DNA of 64,000 nucleotides from positions 58,988-122,987 of the forward strand of contig MGXV01000028.1 of the NCBI GenBank assembly GCA_001801485.1, written 5' to 3'. Made by a program: the position numbers and the translations under genes. The notes below the pieces were generated by a model, which saw nothing but the letters and a program-made list of their open reading frames with translations, ran no database searches and had not been told where the DNA came from. Below are positions 1-8,792 of the stretch, piece by piece. Numbering within the stretch: position 1 is the first letter of the stretch; the number at the start of each line of letters is the position of its first letter. This stretch comes from Gammaproteobacteria bacterium RIFCSPHIGHO2_12_FULL_37_14. Its GTDB lineage: Bacteria; Pseudomonadota; Gammaproteobacteria; DSM-16500.

Positions 1-1
1 A

Positions 2-2779
2 CAACTCGAATATCATTTTTCGTTGGTGGTAAGCGAGAAATTACGCAATCTCCATTCACTTTTTCCTAAAGATATGGTGAAGGAGTTACTTAATGTTGCA
101 CATTGTGCTTCGGATCAATTAATTTTAGCTAATCAACAAATGGAGATTATTTATTGCCGACATCTAACGGAACTTCCTGGAATGAATGGCAAGGATGTAA
201 ATGCTTGGATGGGTTTAGCAAAGCTCCTGTTAACGAAGGGAATGAATTGGCGGAAACGGGTAGATAAAGATATTGGTTTTCCATCCCTCTCTAGCATAAA
301 AAATCCTCAATTAAAGAAAGTGCATGTAGAGTTTAGAGAGCGTTACAAATGGCTGATCGATCAGCTATCAATGAATGAACCCTTGCGGCTTGCGCTAATT
401 CAGATATTTTCATTACCTAAAGCTTTTTATGAAGAAGATCAGTGGGAAATTTTAAAGGCTTTATTATATGTTTTAAAAATTGCTGTCGCACAACTTCACT
501 TGGTTTTTAAACAATATGGCCAAATTGATTTTATTGAAAATGCCCAAGCTGCATTAACTGCATTAGGCGATGAGGAGAATATCACGGATCTTACATTAGC
601 GCTTGATTATCAGATTCGGCATATTCTTATTGATGAATTTCAAGATACTGCTTTAACTCAATATCGTTTACTAGAAAAATTAACTGCCGGTTGGGAAACG
701 AATGATGGTAGGACACTTTTTATTGTGGGTGATCCTATGCAATCAATTTATCGGTTTCGAGAGGCAGAGGTTGGCTTGTTTTTGCGAATATGGCAATATG
801 GCATCGGCCAAATTAAATTATCACCCTTGCGCTTAAATATAAATTTTCGTTCTTCAGAGAAGATTGTGCAATGGAATAATCAACTCTTTCAATCTATTTT
901 TCCTGCTCATAATGATGTGGCAATGGGCGCTGTTACTTATCATTCAAGTATTTCAAATCATTTAATGGACGAATTTCAACCCGAAGTTCATGGATTCGTG
1001 ACACAAGAGGCTAATATTCAAGAACAACACATTGTACTATTAATGAATGATCTTCAAAAAGCTTCATCGACGGATAGTATTGCTATTTTAGTTCGGTCAC
1101 GCGGTGATTTAATTACGTTACTACCTGCATTGAAACAAGCGAATATTGCTTATGAAGCTGTGGATATTGAATCATTAGCATCTCGGCAAATTATACAAGA
1201 TTTGCTTGCGTTGACGTGCGCTTTACTGCATCCGATGGATCGAATTTCCTGGTTAGCAATTTTGCGCGCACCCTGGTGTGGCTTAAAATTGGCTGATTTA
1301 TTAACCATTGTGGGTAATAATGTTTTTACCCCGATATGGGAACGTCTTCAGAGTGATGATATGATCAATCAGCTATCGGATGATGGCAAACAACGAATTA
1401 ATCGAATACTTCCAATTTTAAAAACAAAAATTGCTGATCGTGAACGCCAACCCTTACGTTATTGGATTGAAAATACCTGGATGATGCTAGGTGGTCCGGC
1501 TTGCTTACATGATTACTCATCAATGAGTGACGTGAATACTTTTTTTGAGTTATTAGAATTAATCAACCAGCAAGATTTAACAATTGGCGTGGATCACCTG
1601 CAAGCTAAAGTTGAAAAATTATATGCTGCGAGTACATTAAAATTAAAGCAAGATAATCCTATCCGAATCATGACGATTCATACGGCAAAAGGGTTAGAAT
1701 TTGATACCGTGATATTACCTCATTTAGAATCTACTACGCCAGCAGACGATAGATCGCTATTGCTTTATATGGATTATGCTCTAGCCGACGATCAAGTAGC
1801 TTTATTACTTGCGCCAATTCATTCAACTGGTCATATCAATGATGCTATGTATGAGTTTATTTTCCAACAAAAGAAAATTAAAGCTGAATTTGAATCGGAT
1901 CGTCTTTTTTATGTCGCAGCTACGCGTGCGAAGAAAAGATTACATTTATTTTTTGATGTCACACAGAATGCTGATGGTAATTATAAAATTCCTGCAGGTA
2001 GCTTTTTAGAGAAAATATGGCCGCAAATTTCAGCTTCTTGTCAGGCTAGTCTTGGAGAAGATATTTCGTCTCTTAGTAGCCAGGAAATAGTGACTGGTTC
2101 TTCTATCACTTTTACTCAAGATACCAGTACACAGCGCGACGAAGTGCAAAGCGCACGTTCAAATCGTTATGTAGTACGTTTAGATTCGGAATGGAAAAAT
2201 CCTGTTAAATTTAATGATTCATTTACTACAGCATATCATCAAAATCAAATTGGCTTTGCATTTAGAGAATCAAAGCCAAGGATAATCGGTACTATTATTC
2301 ATAAAAATTTACAATTGATTTCAATGCATGGGAAAAAATGGTGGGAAACTATCACGGATCAATATATCAAACATCAGTTACTAAGATTAGAAATACTTTC
2401 AAATGAAATAGAATCAGCTATTAATATTGTTCGTCAGGCAATGGAAAATACGTTGAAAGATGCTCGTGGCCAATGGATACTTCATTCTCATCAGGCGGCG
2501 CAATCTGAATTTGCAATTTCTGCTGTGATTGACGGTGAGGTACAACGTTTAATGATTGATAGAACATTCATTGATGAAACTGGTACTCGGTGGATTATTG
2601 ATTATAAGACGAATACGTTATCAAATGAGCAGTTAAATGATTTTTTACAACAACAACGAGAAAAATACTTAGAAAAAATGACTGTTTATTCTCAAGCAAT
2701 GCGGACTATTGATACGCGCCCTATTCGTTTGGGCTTGTATTTTCCTGTTTTATCAGCTTGGCATGAATGGAGTGTTTAA
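2..2779 (+). CDS. UvrD-family helicase/nuclease, RecB/AddA-like (5' end missing)
   Basis: This is the C-terminal part of a superfamily 1 helicase fused to a nuclease, of the kind that processes double-strand DNA ends for recombination. Helicase motifs are visible in order: LIDEFQDT (Walker B), GDPMQSIYRFR (motif III), NFRSS (motif IV), MTIHTAKGLEFD (motif V) and YVAATRAKKR (motif VI). The C-terminal segment has a RecB-type nuclease signature ending in IIDYKT. The Walker A motif and N-terminal 1A domain are absent, and the reading frame stays open to the first base of the window, so the gene starts outside; the TTG at position 23 is not a credible start. In bacteria with this architecture the partner AddB-like subunit often lies just upstream. 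Whether it is AddA, a stand-alone AddA-like helicase or a divergent RecB cannot be settled without the missing part. Confidence 0.88.
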   Translation, partial: QLEYHFSLVVSEKLRNLHSLFPKDMVKELLNVAHCASDQLILANQQMEIIYCRHLTELPGMNGKDVNAWMGLAKLLLTKGMNWRKRVDKDIGFPSLSSIKNPQLKKVHVEFRERYKWLIDQLSMNEPLRLALIQIFSLPKAFYEEDQWEILKALLYVLKIAVAQLHLVFKQYGQIDFIENAQAALTALGDEENITDLTLALDYQIRHILIDEFQDTALTQYRLLEKLTAGWETNDGRTLFIVGDPMQSIYRFREAEVGLFLRIWQYGIGQIKLSPLRLNINFRSSEKIVQWNNQLFQSIFPAHNDVAMGAVTYHSSISNHLMDEFQPEVHGFVTQEANIQEQHIVLLMNDLQKASSTDSIAILVRSRGDLITLLPALKQANIAYEAVDIESLASRQIIQDLLALTCALLHPMDRISWLAILRAPWCGLKLADLLTIVGNNVFTPIWERLQSDDMINQLSDDGKQRINRILPILKTKIADRERQPLRYWIENTWMMLGGPACLHDYSSMSDVNTFFELLELINQQDLTIGVDHLQAKVEKLYAASTLKLKQDNPIRIMTIHTAKGLEFDTVILPHLESTTPADDRSLLLYMDYALADDQVALLLAPIHSTGHINDAMYEFIFQQKKIKAEFESDRLFYVAATRAKKRLHLFFDVTQNADGNYKIPAGSFLEKIWPQISASCQASLGEDISSLSSQEIVTGSSITFTQDTSTQRDEVQSARSNRYVVRLDSEWKNPVKFNDSFTTAYHQNQIGFAFRESKPRIIGTIIHKNLQLISMHGKKWWETITDQYIKHQLLRLEILSNEIESAINIVRQAMENTLKDARGQWILHSHQAAQSEFAISAVIDGEVQRLMIDRTFIDETGTRWIIDYKTNTLSNEQLNDFLQQQREKYLEKMTVYSQAMRTIDTRPIRLGLYFPVLSAWHEWSV

Positions 2780-2785
2780 GCGCGC

Positions 2786-3616
2786 TCAATCATCTACAAA
2801 TAAATCAGGAATAAGTGGTGTCCATGAATGCATAGCATATTGTTTAAAATCTTTTACTCCTCGAGTTTTTAGTAAATGCTCGTCAATAAAAAAATTACCG
2901 GTAACTTCTCGGCTATTGCTAGTTAAAATTTCATAAGCCGCATCGGCCATGATGCTGGGTTTACGACTAGCATGATAAAGTAATTTAGAAAAATTAACAG
3001 AAATTGCTGCTGTAGCAATTAAAGTTTTAGGCCACAAAGAATTAACCGCAATACCCTCATGCTTAAATTCTTCAGCCATTCCAAGGGTACACATGCTCAT
3101 ACCATATTTTGACATTGTATAGGCAACATGTTTTTTAAACCATTTAGCATTCATACTGAGTGGTGGTGCTAGATTAAGAATATGAGGATTGTTAGCTTTT
3201 TTAAGGTAGGGGTAGCATAATTTGGAGCACATAAATGTCGCGCGAACATTAACAGAAAATATAAGATCAAAACGTTTCATCGTTATTTCACTGGTGGAGC
3301 CCATATTAATAGCACTTGCATTATTAATAAGAATATCGATACCGCCAAATGTTGCAATTGTTTTTGCAATGGCTTCTGTTACTTGACTTTCATCACGTAC
3401 ATCCACTGCTAATGGAAGTGCTTGACCACCTGCTTTTTCAATTTCTTCCGCAGCAGAATAAATCGTGCCTTCTAATGTGGGATGCGGTTCTGCCGTTTTA
3501 GCAATAATAGCAATCTTCGCACCATCTTTTGCGCAGCGGACAGCAATTTCCTTACCAATACCGCGACTCGCTCCGGTAATAAATATAATTTTATTTTTTA
3601 GGGTCTTTGTCATCAC
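2786..3616 (-). CDS. SDR-family oxidoreductase, HSDL2-like
   Basis: This 276-residue protein is a short-chain dehydrogenase/reductase. It has the nucleotide-binding TGASRGIG motif near residue 15, the NNAS motif near residue 98 and a YTMSKYGMS active-site segment (YxxxK). The stretch around AKTAEPHPTLEGTIYSAAEEIE and the ending TGNFFIDE are typical of the hydroxysteroid-dehydrogenase-like 2 (HSDL2) group, known from mitochondria/peroxisomes and many bacteria. It lacks the SCP2 sterol-carrier tail of animal HSDL2. The substrate is unknown; a lipid or acyl-CoA-related oxidoreduction is a family-based guess. It converges with the helicase gene (6 bp between stops) and lies downstream of the pilin genes on the same strand, with no obvious functional link to either. 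Confidence 0.85.
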   Translation of the reverse strand: MMTKTLKNKIIFITGASRGIGKEIAVRCAKDGAKIAIIAKTAEPHPTLEGTIYSAAEEIEKAGGQALPLAVDVRDESQVTEAIAKTIATFGGIDILINNASAINMGSTSEITMKRFDLIFSVNVRATFMCSKLCYPYLKKANNPHILNLAPPLSMNAKWFKKHVAYTMSKYGMSMCTLGMAEEFKHEGIAVNSLWPKTLIATAAISVNFSKLLYHASRKPSIMADAAYEILTSNSREVTGNFFIDEHLLKTRGVKDFKQYAMHSWTPLIPDLFVDD

Positions 3617-3644
3617 GATTTCCTTGGTATTTAGTAGTTAGCTC

Positions 3645-4184
3645 TTACAATAATTCCCTATAAACTTGTCGACCTATCTTAACCTGATGTGGAATTTCTG
3701 TACATGCTTGTGTACTTGTTTTTGGTCTAACAATAGTGCTTTGCAGTATTATTTTAAATGATTTAGGTGCGCTCGATTGAAATAATAAAGTAATTCGATA
3801 GTAATCTGCTGTAATAGTATGATTTTTATCAATTATTCTAATTAAGGCACAAGGATCATTTCCCAATTTTTCAATCACATAATGATAAAGAGTAGTATGG
3901 TTACTAGCGCAAGCAAATTTTCCCCACCATTCAGTGGAACGATTAATTAAAAATTGTGGAGATAGTGCCGACTGTACGCAGCTAGGAATTGTAAAAATTA
4001 AATTATTTTCAATTTTATGCAAAAATGCATTACTCATTAATAAATTATTGGTTTTTTGCCAACGATCACGAGCAAGTTTTAAATTTAATTTAATTGACAT
4101 TAGTTCAGCTAATACAATGAGCGAAAAAATTTGCATAAAAATAAGCATTATTAATAATATGAAACCATGATTTTTATCATTCAT
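3645..4184 (-). CDS. Minor pilin, PilX-like
   Basis: This 179-residue protein has a short N-terminal leader ending in Gly followed by Phe and a hydrophobic helix of about 22 residues (from FILLIML onward), the layout of a class III-signal prepilin. It overlaps the upstream pilW-like gene by 8 bp and follows the gene order pilV-pilW-pilX, which is the main reason for the PilX call. The conserved Glu at position 5 of the mature pilin is absent (Ile there), as is common in the PilX/GspK branch, whose members sit at the tip of the pseudopilus. The C-terminal domain has four Cys residues and no feature I recognise. It could be a degenerate relative; no other pilus gene follows it. Confidence 0.6.
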   Translation of the reverse strand: MNDKNHGFILLIMLIFMQIFSLIVLAELMSIKLNLKLARDRWQKTNNLLMSNAFLHKIENNLIFTIPSCVQSALSPQFLINRSTEWWGKFACASNHTTLYHYVIEKLGNDPCALIRIIDKNHTITADYYRITLLFQSSAPKSFKIILQSTIVRPKTSTQACTEIPHQVKIGRQVYRELL

Positions 4185-5061
4185 TATGGAGGATCACAGT
4201 AGTATACCAATGTTTAATCAGTGGTGGTGATAACAAAGTAAGATCGATATTGACGCCAGCGACCATCGACCAATCAATGATATCACGTGCATGAAAATCG
4301 ATAGAATAATTATTTTCTATTAATGAATATGTCACTTGCATGTGATGAATTCCCTCAACCAGCTCACTTTTTTGATGAAAAATATTTTCGGTGTATAGCG
4401 CATATATGCTGCTACCATCTGGATTACGACGATTAGTTTTATCAATATAATATTTATTGATAATTAATCGTCCTATTTCAGCATAGGGTTGGTATAGATA
4501 ATGAAGTGGTTGTTGTGAAATTAATTTTTGTTGTGTTGCGCTGCTACTAATAGAGGCTAATTGAAAAATCTCAGCTTGATTACAGTTAGAAATAATTAAA
4601 ATGTCACCCGGTGTAAATGGAGTTTCATTACTGGTATATAGAGTAGAATGATCCTGCATGGGTGATTTCAATAATACTGTTGAGTAATCCATAAAACGTA
4701 TCGTCAATGCGTTATCATTTCCGGTTATCTTGTTACTCATGCTGACCGAATAATCACGATATGAAACGATTGGAAAATTTTCTGATAGATGACCGCAACC
4801 AATGTTTCCAGCATGATGGAGTGCTGAATTTAATTGACTGATAGAATTGTTCGCATTATCTTGAATATCATTTAATGCCTGTTGTAAAAGATCATTTTTT
4901 TGATTAGTAATATAGATCGAAAAAATTAATTCAGTTAGCAATAATCCCAAAATCATTGCGATGATTAATTCAATGAATGTAAATCCCAAAAATTTTCGAG
5001 CATGATATAAGAAATAATACGGATTATTTATGATTGTTGAGGGATGATTAGCTTTAAACAT
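4177..5061 (-). CDS. Minor pilin, PilW-like
   Basis: A 294-residue prepilin-like protein. The N-terminus carries a leader, then GFTFIELIIAMILGLLLTE: a prepilin peptidase site (Gly|Phe) with the conserved Glu5 and a hydrophobic assembly helix. The large C-terminal domain contains a SALHHAGNIGCG segment typical of PilW-type minor pilins of type IV pilus systems. The leader is unusually long (about 27 residues), but no later Met precedes the cleavage site; the ATG at 5061 has a GGA-containing purine stretch upstream. It overlaps pilV by 34 bp and pilX by 8 bp, so the three are translated from one operon. It probably helps prime type IV pilus assembly. Confidence 0.72.
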   Translation of the reverse strand: MFKANHPSTIINNPYYFLYHARKFLGFTFIELIIAMILGLLLTELIFSIYITNQKNDLLQQALNDIQDNANNSISQLNSALHHAGNIGCGHLSENFPIVSYRDYSVSMSNKITGNDNALTIRFMDYSTVLLKSPMQDHSTLYTSNETPFTPGDILIISNCNQAEIFQLASISSSATQQKLISQQPLHYLYQPYAEIGRLIINKYYIDKTNRRNPDGSSIYALYTENIFHQKSELVEGIHHMQVTYSLIENNYSIDFHARDIIDWSMVAGVNIDLTLLSPPLIKHWYTTVILHNE

Positions 5062-5411
5062 CCAGAATTTCCAATTGTATTTTTATTGCAAATCATTGAT
5101 TTATTGTCTCCCCAAAAAATGTTTAGCTGATAAATAGGATAATGAGTAATGATGGTGCCACGACCATGGGGAAGCGCTTGCTGATTTTCTACATTCCAGT
5201 TAGCCAACACATCAGTTACCTTATCATTTTTGATTAAAGTAAGCCGCTCAACTAGATTATTGAGTTGTTGCGTAGCGACACTGAAAAAATAAGCAGTTTT
5301 TGCTTCACGTAAAGCCGTTATCGTAACGGCATCTAAACCCAGTAAGACAAGTGATAAAATGAAGAAACTGATTAATATTTCAATTAGGCTGAAGCCTGAT
5401 GAAATAGGCAT
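5028..5411 (-). CDS. Minor pilin, PilV-like
   Basis: A 127-residue prepilin with the sequence SSGFSLIEILISFFILSLVLLGLD at the N-terminus: a Gly|Phe cleavage site, Glu5 and the hydrophobic helix of type IV minor pilins. I place the start at 5411, where AAGGA sits 5 bases upstream of ATG and gives a normal 6-residue leader; the same frame opens 11 codons earlier at 5444. Its gene order with pilW and pilX matches the minor pilin operons of Pseudomonas and Legionella, but the usual fimT, pilY1 and pilE neighbours are not here. Expected location is the inner membrane before assembly into the pilus. Confidence 0.74.
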   Translation of the reverse strand: MPISSGFSLIEILISFFILSLVLLGLDAVTITALREAKTAYFFSVATQQLNNLVERLTLIKNDKVTDVLANWNVENQQALPHGRGTIITHYPIYQLNIFWGDNKSMICNKNTIGNSGCLKLIIPQQS

Positions 5412-5471
5412 ATTTATCCTTCGAGGCATGTGCTTCGCACACATTCTTCACAGCAAACAGGAAATGAAATC

Positions 5472-6563
5472 TTAACAGGCCATATTTCTTTTTCTAAAAC
5501 TTTCCATAAAATTAAGCAGAGCATCGACACCAAGTTCTGGCATAGCATTGTAAATACTAGCGCGCAATCCACCGACACTACGATGTCCCTTTAAATTGCT
5601 TAAGCCTGCTTTATTTGCTTCTTCCATAAATAATGTGGTTAATGTTTCAGTTGGAACGTTAAATATAATATTCATCAGCGAACGACATTCAGCATGAATG
5701 GGACAGGAATAAAAATCAGCATGTTGATTAATAAAATGATAAAGTTTATTTGCTTTGCGTTTATTACTTTCGTAGAGCTTGCTTACCCCACCCTGCCGCT
5801 TTGTCCAAGCTAATACCAAACCGGTAATATACCAACTGAAGGTTGGTGGCGTGTTATAAAATGAATGGTGCTCCGTATGAGTTTTATATTTGTAAAGCGT
5901 AGGTGTTGAAGGTAGCGCCTCGTGAATAAGATCGTCACGGATAATGACAATCGTAATACCAGCTTGCCCCATATTTTTCTGGGCACCTGCATAAATCACG
6001 CCATATTTTTTCACATCAATTGGACGCGATAAAATCATGGATGACATATCTGCAATCAGTGGCACGCTAATATCAGGAATCCAATTAAACTCCACACCTT
6101 CTATTGTTTCATTGGGAGTATAGTGAAGATAGGCAGCATTTTCATTTAATTTCCAGACATTTTGATGTGGAATATAGGCTAGATGATCTTTATGTTCCAA
6201 CGTAGCCACAATATTAATTTCACCATAACGCTTGGCTTCTTCAATGGCTTTTTTTGACCATATACCCGTATCGACGTAATCAGCTTGTTTATTTTTATGC
6301 AGAAGATTCATTGGAATCATAGCAAATTGAGCTGTCGCTCCTCCTGTTAAAAAGAGTACGTGGTAATTTTTCGGAATAGCCATGAGTTCACGTAAATCAG
6401 CTTCAGCTTGTTCGGCAACTATTTTGAATTCTGCACCTCGATGACCTAGCTCCATAATAGACATACCGGTAGCATGCCAATCGAGCATTTCTGCTTGAGC
6501 TTGAAGAAGAACTTCTTCTGGCAGTATAGCTGGACCAGCACTAAAATTATAAACTTTGCGCAT
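5472..6563 (-). CDS. serC: Phosphoserine aminotransferase
   Basis: This 363-residue PLP enzyme converts 3-phosphohydroxypyruvate to phosphoserine (serine synthesis) and 3-hydroxy-2-oxo-4-phosphooxybutanoate to phosphohydroxythreonine (PLP synthesis). It matches SerC from end to end: the start is MRKVYNFSAGPA, the PLP lysine lies in YAGAQKNMGQAG at about residue 196, and the C-terminus has the GLRASIYNA motif. The length equals that of the E. coli enzyme. It is transcribed towards the pilin genes and diverges from the MarC-family gene. A promoter candidate lies at 6693-6721 on the minus strand, and a 7-bp inverted repeat sits in the leader. Confidence 0.97.
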   Translation of the reverse strand: MRKVYNFSAGPAILPEEVLLQAQAEMLDWHATGMSIMELGHRGAEFKIVAEQAEADLRELMAIPKNYHVLFLTGGATAQFAMIPMNLLHKNKQADYVDTGIWSKKAIEEAKRYGEINIVATLEHKDHLAYIPHQNVWKLNENAAYLHYTPNETIEGVEFNWIPDISVPLIADMSSMILSRPIDVKKYGVIYAGAQKNMGQAGITIVIIRDDLIHEALPSTPTLYKYKTHTEHHSFYNTPPTFSWYITGLVLAWTKRQGGVSKLYESNKRKANKLYHFINQHADFYSCPIHAECRSLMNIIFNVPTETLTTLFMEEANKAGLSNLKGHRSVGGLRASIYNAMPELGVDALLNFMESFRKRNMAC

Positions 6564-6587
6564 AATATTGTTTCAAGAGTTATTCAG

Positions 6588-6614
6588 GGATGGCCAATCT
6601 AGGACTAGCCATCC
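6588..6614 (-). promoter_or_regulatory. Inverted repeat in the serC leader
   Basis: The perfect 7-bp arms GGATGGC (6588-6594) and GCCATCC (6608-6614) are separated by 13 bp. They lie 25 bp upstream of the serC start, within its predicted transcript. It could be a leader hairpin or an operator. No factor can be named. Confidence 0.35.
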
Positions 6615-6692
6615 TTATATTAAACTAGATTAATAGCAATTAATAGATTTTAATATTATAATCTTAGGCTCGTCAGTAGATTTCAGTTTCCC

Positions 6693-6721
6693 GCTATAAG
6701 ATAAATATGACGAGTTCTCAA
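6693..6721 (-). promoter_or_regulatory. Candidate serC promoter
   Basis: On the minus strand TTGAGA (complement of 6716-6721) is followed after 17 bp by TATAGC (complement of 6693-6698), a sigma-70-like arrangement about 130 bp upstream of serC. The 7-bp inverted repeat CTCGTCA (6669-6675) / TGACGAG (6708-6714) straddles this site, with one arm inside the spacer, as an operator might. Confidence 0.4.
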
Positions 6722-6734
6722 GAGAAACTTAATA

Positions 6735-7364
6735 ATGGGCTATACAGAGACCGTAAAATTTCTTGTTGCAATGATCATTATGATGAACCCGTTGAGTTCG
6801 CTCTCTATTTTTTTACAATTGACAAATAAATTCTCACTTTCCAATCAGCAAAAAACTGCGCTTAAATGTGGTTTTTCTATAATGATTATTATGGTGATTA
6901 CTATTTGGTTGGGCGGGGATTTATTGGATCTTCTTGGTATTACGATTGATTCATTTCGAGTGGCTGGAGGAACCATTTTATTTTTGACAGGATTATCTAT
7001 GTTGCAATCTAAAGAAAGTCCCATGAGCCACACGCCTGAGGATGATATTGCGGCTGAAGAACGTAGTTCCATTGCCATTGTCCCACTTGCTCTACCTATT
7101 ATTATGGGTCCCGGTTCAATCAGTACCTTGGTCATTGCTTCCAATGATTATTCAATTGCTTTTTACAAAATGTGGCTCACTATTCTTTGTTTAATACTAG
7201 CTGTCGGAATGGGCTTCATTTTATATCATGGTGTTTCCATTGCTAAGTTGATTGGTGAATCGGTCATTAAAGTCATTACTCGTATTATGGGAATGTTGAT
7301 CATGGCTATTGCTGCAGGCATGTTTACTAATGGTCTGCAAGGATTAATACCTAGCTTACGATAA
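6735..7364 (+). CDS. MarC family integral membrane protein
   Basis: A 209-residue polytopic inner-membrane protein of the MarC/YhgN (UPF0056) family. About six hydrophobic segments are visible. The family signatures are present: MNPLSSLSIFLQLT near the N-terminus, FRVAGGTILFLTGLSML near residue 75, and IVPLALPIIMGPGSISTLV near residue 115. The biochemical role of this family is not established; the old link of MarC to multiple antibiotic resistance has not held up, so no substrate is assigned. It diverges from serC and converges with fumC (25 bp between ends). Confidence 0.88.
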   Translation: MGYTETVKFLVAMIIMMNPLSSLSIFLQLTNKFSLSNQQKTALKCGFSIMIIMVITIWLGGDLLDLLGITIDSFRVAGGTILFLTGLSMLQSKESPMSHTPEDDIAAEERSSIAIVPLALPIIMGPGSISTLVIASNDYSIAFYKMWLTILCLILAVGMGFILYHGVSIAKLIGESVIKVITRIMGMLIMAIAAGMFTNGLQGLIPSLR

Positions 7365-7389
7365 TGTTTAACTTTGCGATTCACATTTG

Positions 7390-8790
7390 CTATTCCTTTG
7401 GACCTAACATTGATTTGGGATTAACATATTTTTTGAATTCATCTTCGCTTAAATAACCTAGTGCTAAACAGGCTTGCAACAAAGAAGTTCCATCATGCCA
7501 TGCTTTATGAGCAATTTCTGCAGCTTTGTCATAGCCGATTTTTGGAGCAAGACCAGTTACTAACATGAGTGAATTTTCTACCGATTGATTAATTACTTTT
7601 TCATCAGCTTTTAAATCTTTTATACAGTATTGATTAAACATAGCTGAAGAGTCTGTCAATAATCTAACTGAATTCATGAAATTATATATAATCACCGGTT
7701 TAAATACATTTAGTTCAAAATTACCTTGAGAGTCTGCAAAACCAATGACAGCATCATGCCCCATGACTTGTGCGCATACCATGGTTAACGCTTCAGATTG
7801 GGTTGGATTCACTTTACCCGGCATAATCGATGAACCAGGCTCATTTGCAGGTAGAATCAGCTCGCCTAAACCACAACGTGGACCAGATCCTAGCCAACGA
7901 ATATCATTAGCAATTTTCATTAGCGCGCAAGCAAGTGTTTTTAATGCGCCACTCGCAAATACAAAAGCATCATGAGCAGCTAAAGCAGCGAATTTATTGG
8001 GTGCTGAAACAAATGGCAAATCGGTTAACTCCGCGATTTTTTCTGCTGTTTTTTCCGCGAATTGTGGGTGTGTATTCAAACCAGTACCAACTGCTGTGCC
8101 GCCAATCGCCAGCTCATACAAGCCAGGTAGAGTTTGTGTAATATTCTTTATTGCTGCATCTAATTGTGCGACATAACCAGAAAATTCCTGACCAAGCGTC
8201 AAGGGAACAGCATCTTGTAGATGAGTACGACCAGTTTTAATGATGTGAGCAAATGCCTGCTGCTTAGCAGCTAATCCATCTCGTAAAGTCTGAATGGCGG
8301 GGATTAGCTGATGAACTATCGTGTACGCTGCAGCAATATGCATAGCAGTAGGAAAAGTATCATTGGAAGATTGCGATAAATTTACATGATCATTCGGATG
8401 AATAGGTGTTTTACTCCCCAATTGACCCCCTACCATTTCAATCGCGCGATTACTAATCACTTCATTGACATTCATATTGGTTTGCGTGCCGCTACCTGTT
8501 TGCCAAACCGATAAGGGAAATTGATCGTTCCATTTTCCTGCAATTACTTCATCGGCTGCTTTTGTAATGAGATCCATCCATTCATTTTTCAATAATCCTA
8601 ATTCAAAATTACTAATAGCTGCTGCTTTTTTTAATATTCCAAATGCCCAAATTAATTCTTTTGGCATAAGATTATTACCAATAGCAAAATGTTCCAGAGA
8701 GCGTTGAGTTTGTGCTCCCCAGTATTTATCAGTAGGAACGGCCATGGTTCCCATACTATCTGATTCAATGCGTGCAGGTTGATTAGTCAT
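7390..8790 (-). CDS. fumC: Class II fumarate hydratase
   Basis: A 466-residue iron-independent fumarase of the TCA cycle, interconverting fumarate and malate in the cytosol. Visible signatures are the substrate-binding [12 protein letters not shown] (about residues 100-111), the catalytic TGRTHLQDA (187-195) and the superfamily signature [11 protein letters not shown] (319-329), whose second Ser is the catalytic base. Length and start fit E. coli FumC. It lies 2 bp downstream of pepN, so the two are probably cotranscribed; its ribosome site is inside the end of pepN. The aspartase/argininosuccinate lyase paralogues differ in these motifs, so the FumC call is firm. Confidence 0.97.
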   Translation of the reverse strand: MTNQPARIESDSMGTMAVPTDKYWGAQTQRSLEHFAIGNNLMPKELIWAFGILKKAAAISNFELGLLKNEWMDLITKAADEVIAGKWNDQFPLSVWQTGSGTQTNMNVNEVISNRAIEMVGGQLGSKTPIHPNDHVNLSQSSNDTFPTAMHIAAAYTIVHQLIPAIQTLRDGLAAKQQAFAHIIKTGRTHLQDAVPLTLGQEFSGYVAQLDAAIKNITQTLPGLYELAIGGTAVGTGLNTHPQFAEKTAEKIAELTDLPFVSAPNKFAALAAHDAFVFASGALKTLACALMKIANDIRWLGSGPRCGLGELILPANEPGSSIMPGKVNPTQSEALTMVCAQVMGHDAVIGFADSQGNFELNVFKPVIIYNFMNSVRLLTDSSAMFNQYCIKDLKADEKVINQSVENSLMLVTGLAPKIGYDKAAEIAHKAWHDGTSLLQACLALGYLSEDEFKKYVNPKSMLGPKE

Positions 8791-8792
8791 AT

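Noticed and set aside
6845..7144. 99-codon open frame antisense to the MarC-family gene
   Set aside because: It is the mirror of a membrane-protein gene, has no ribosome site and no family resemblance.
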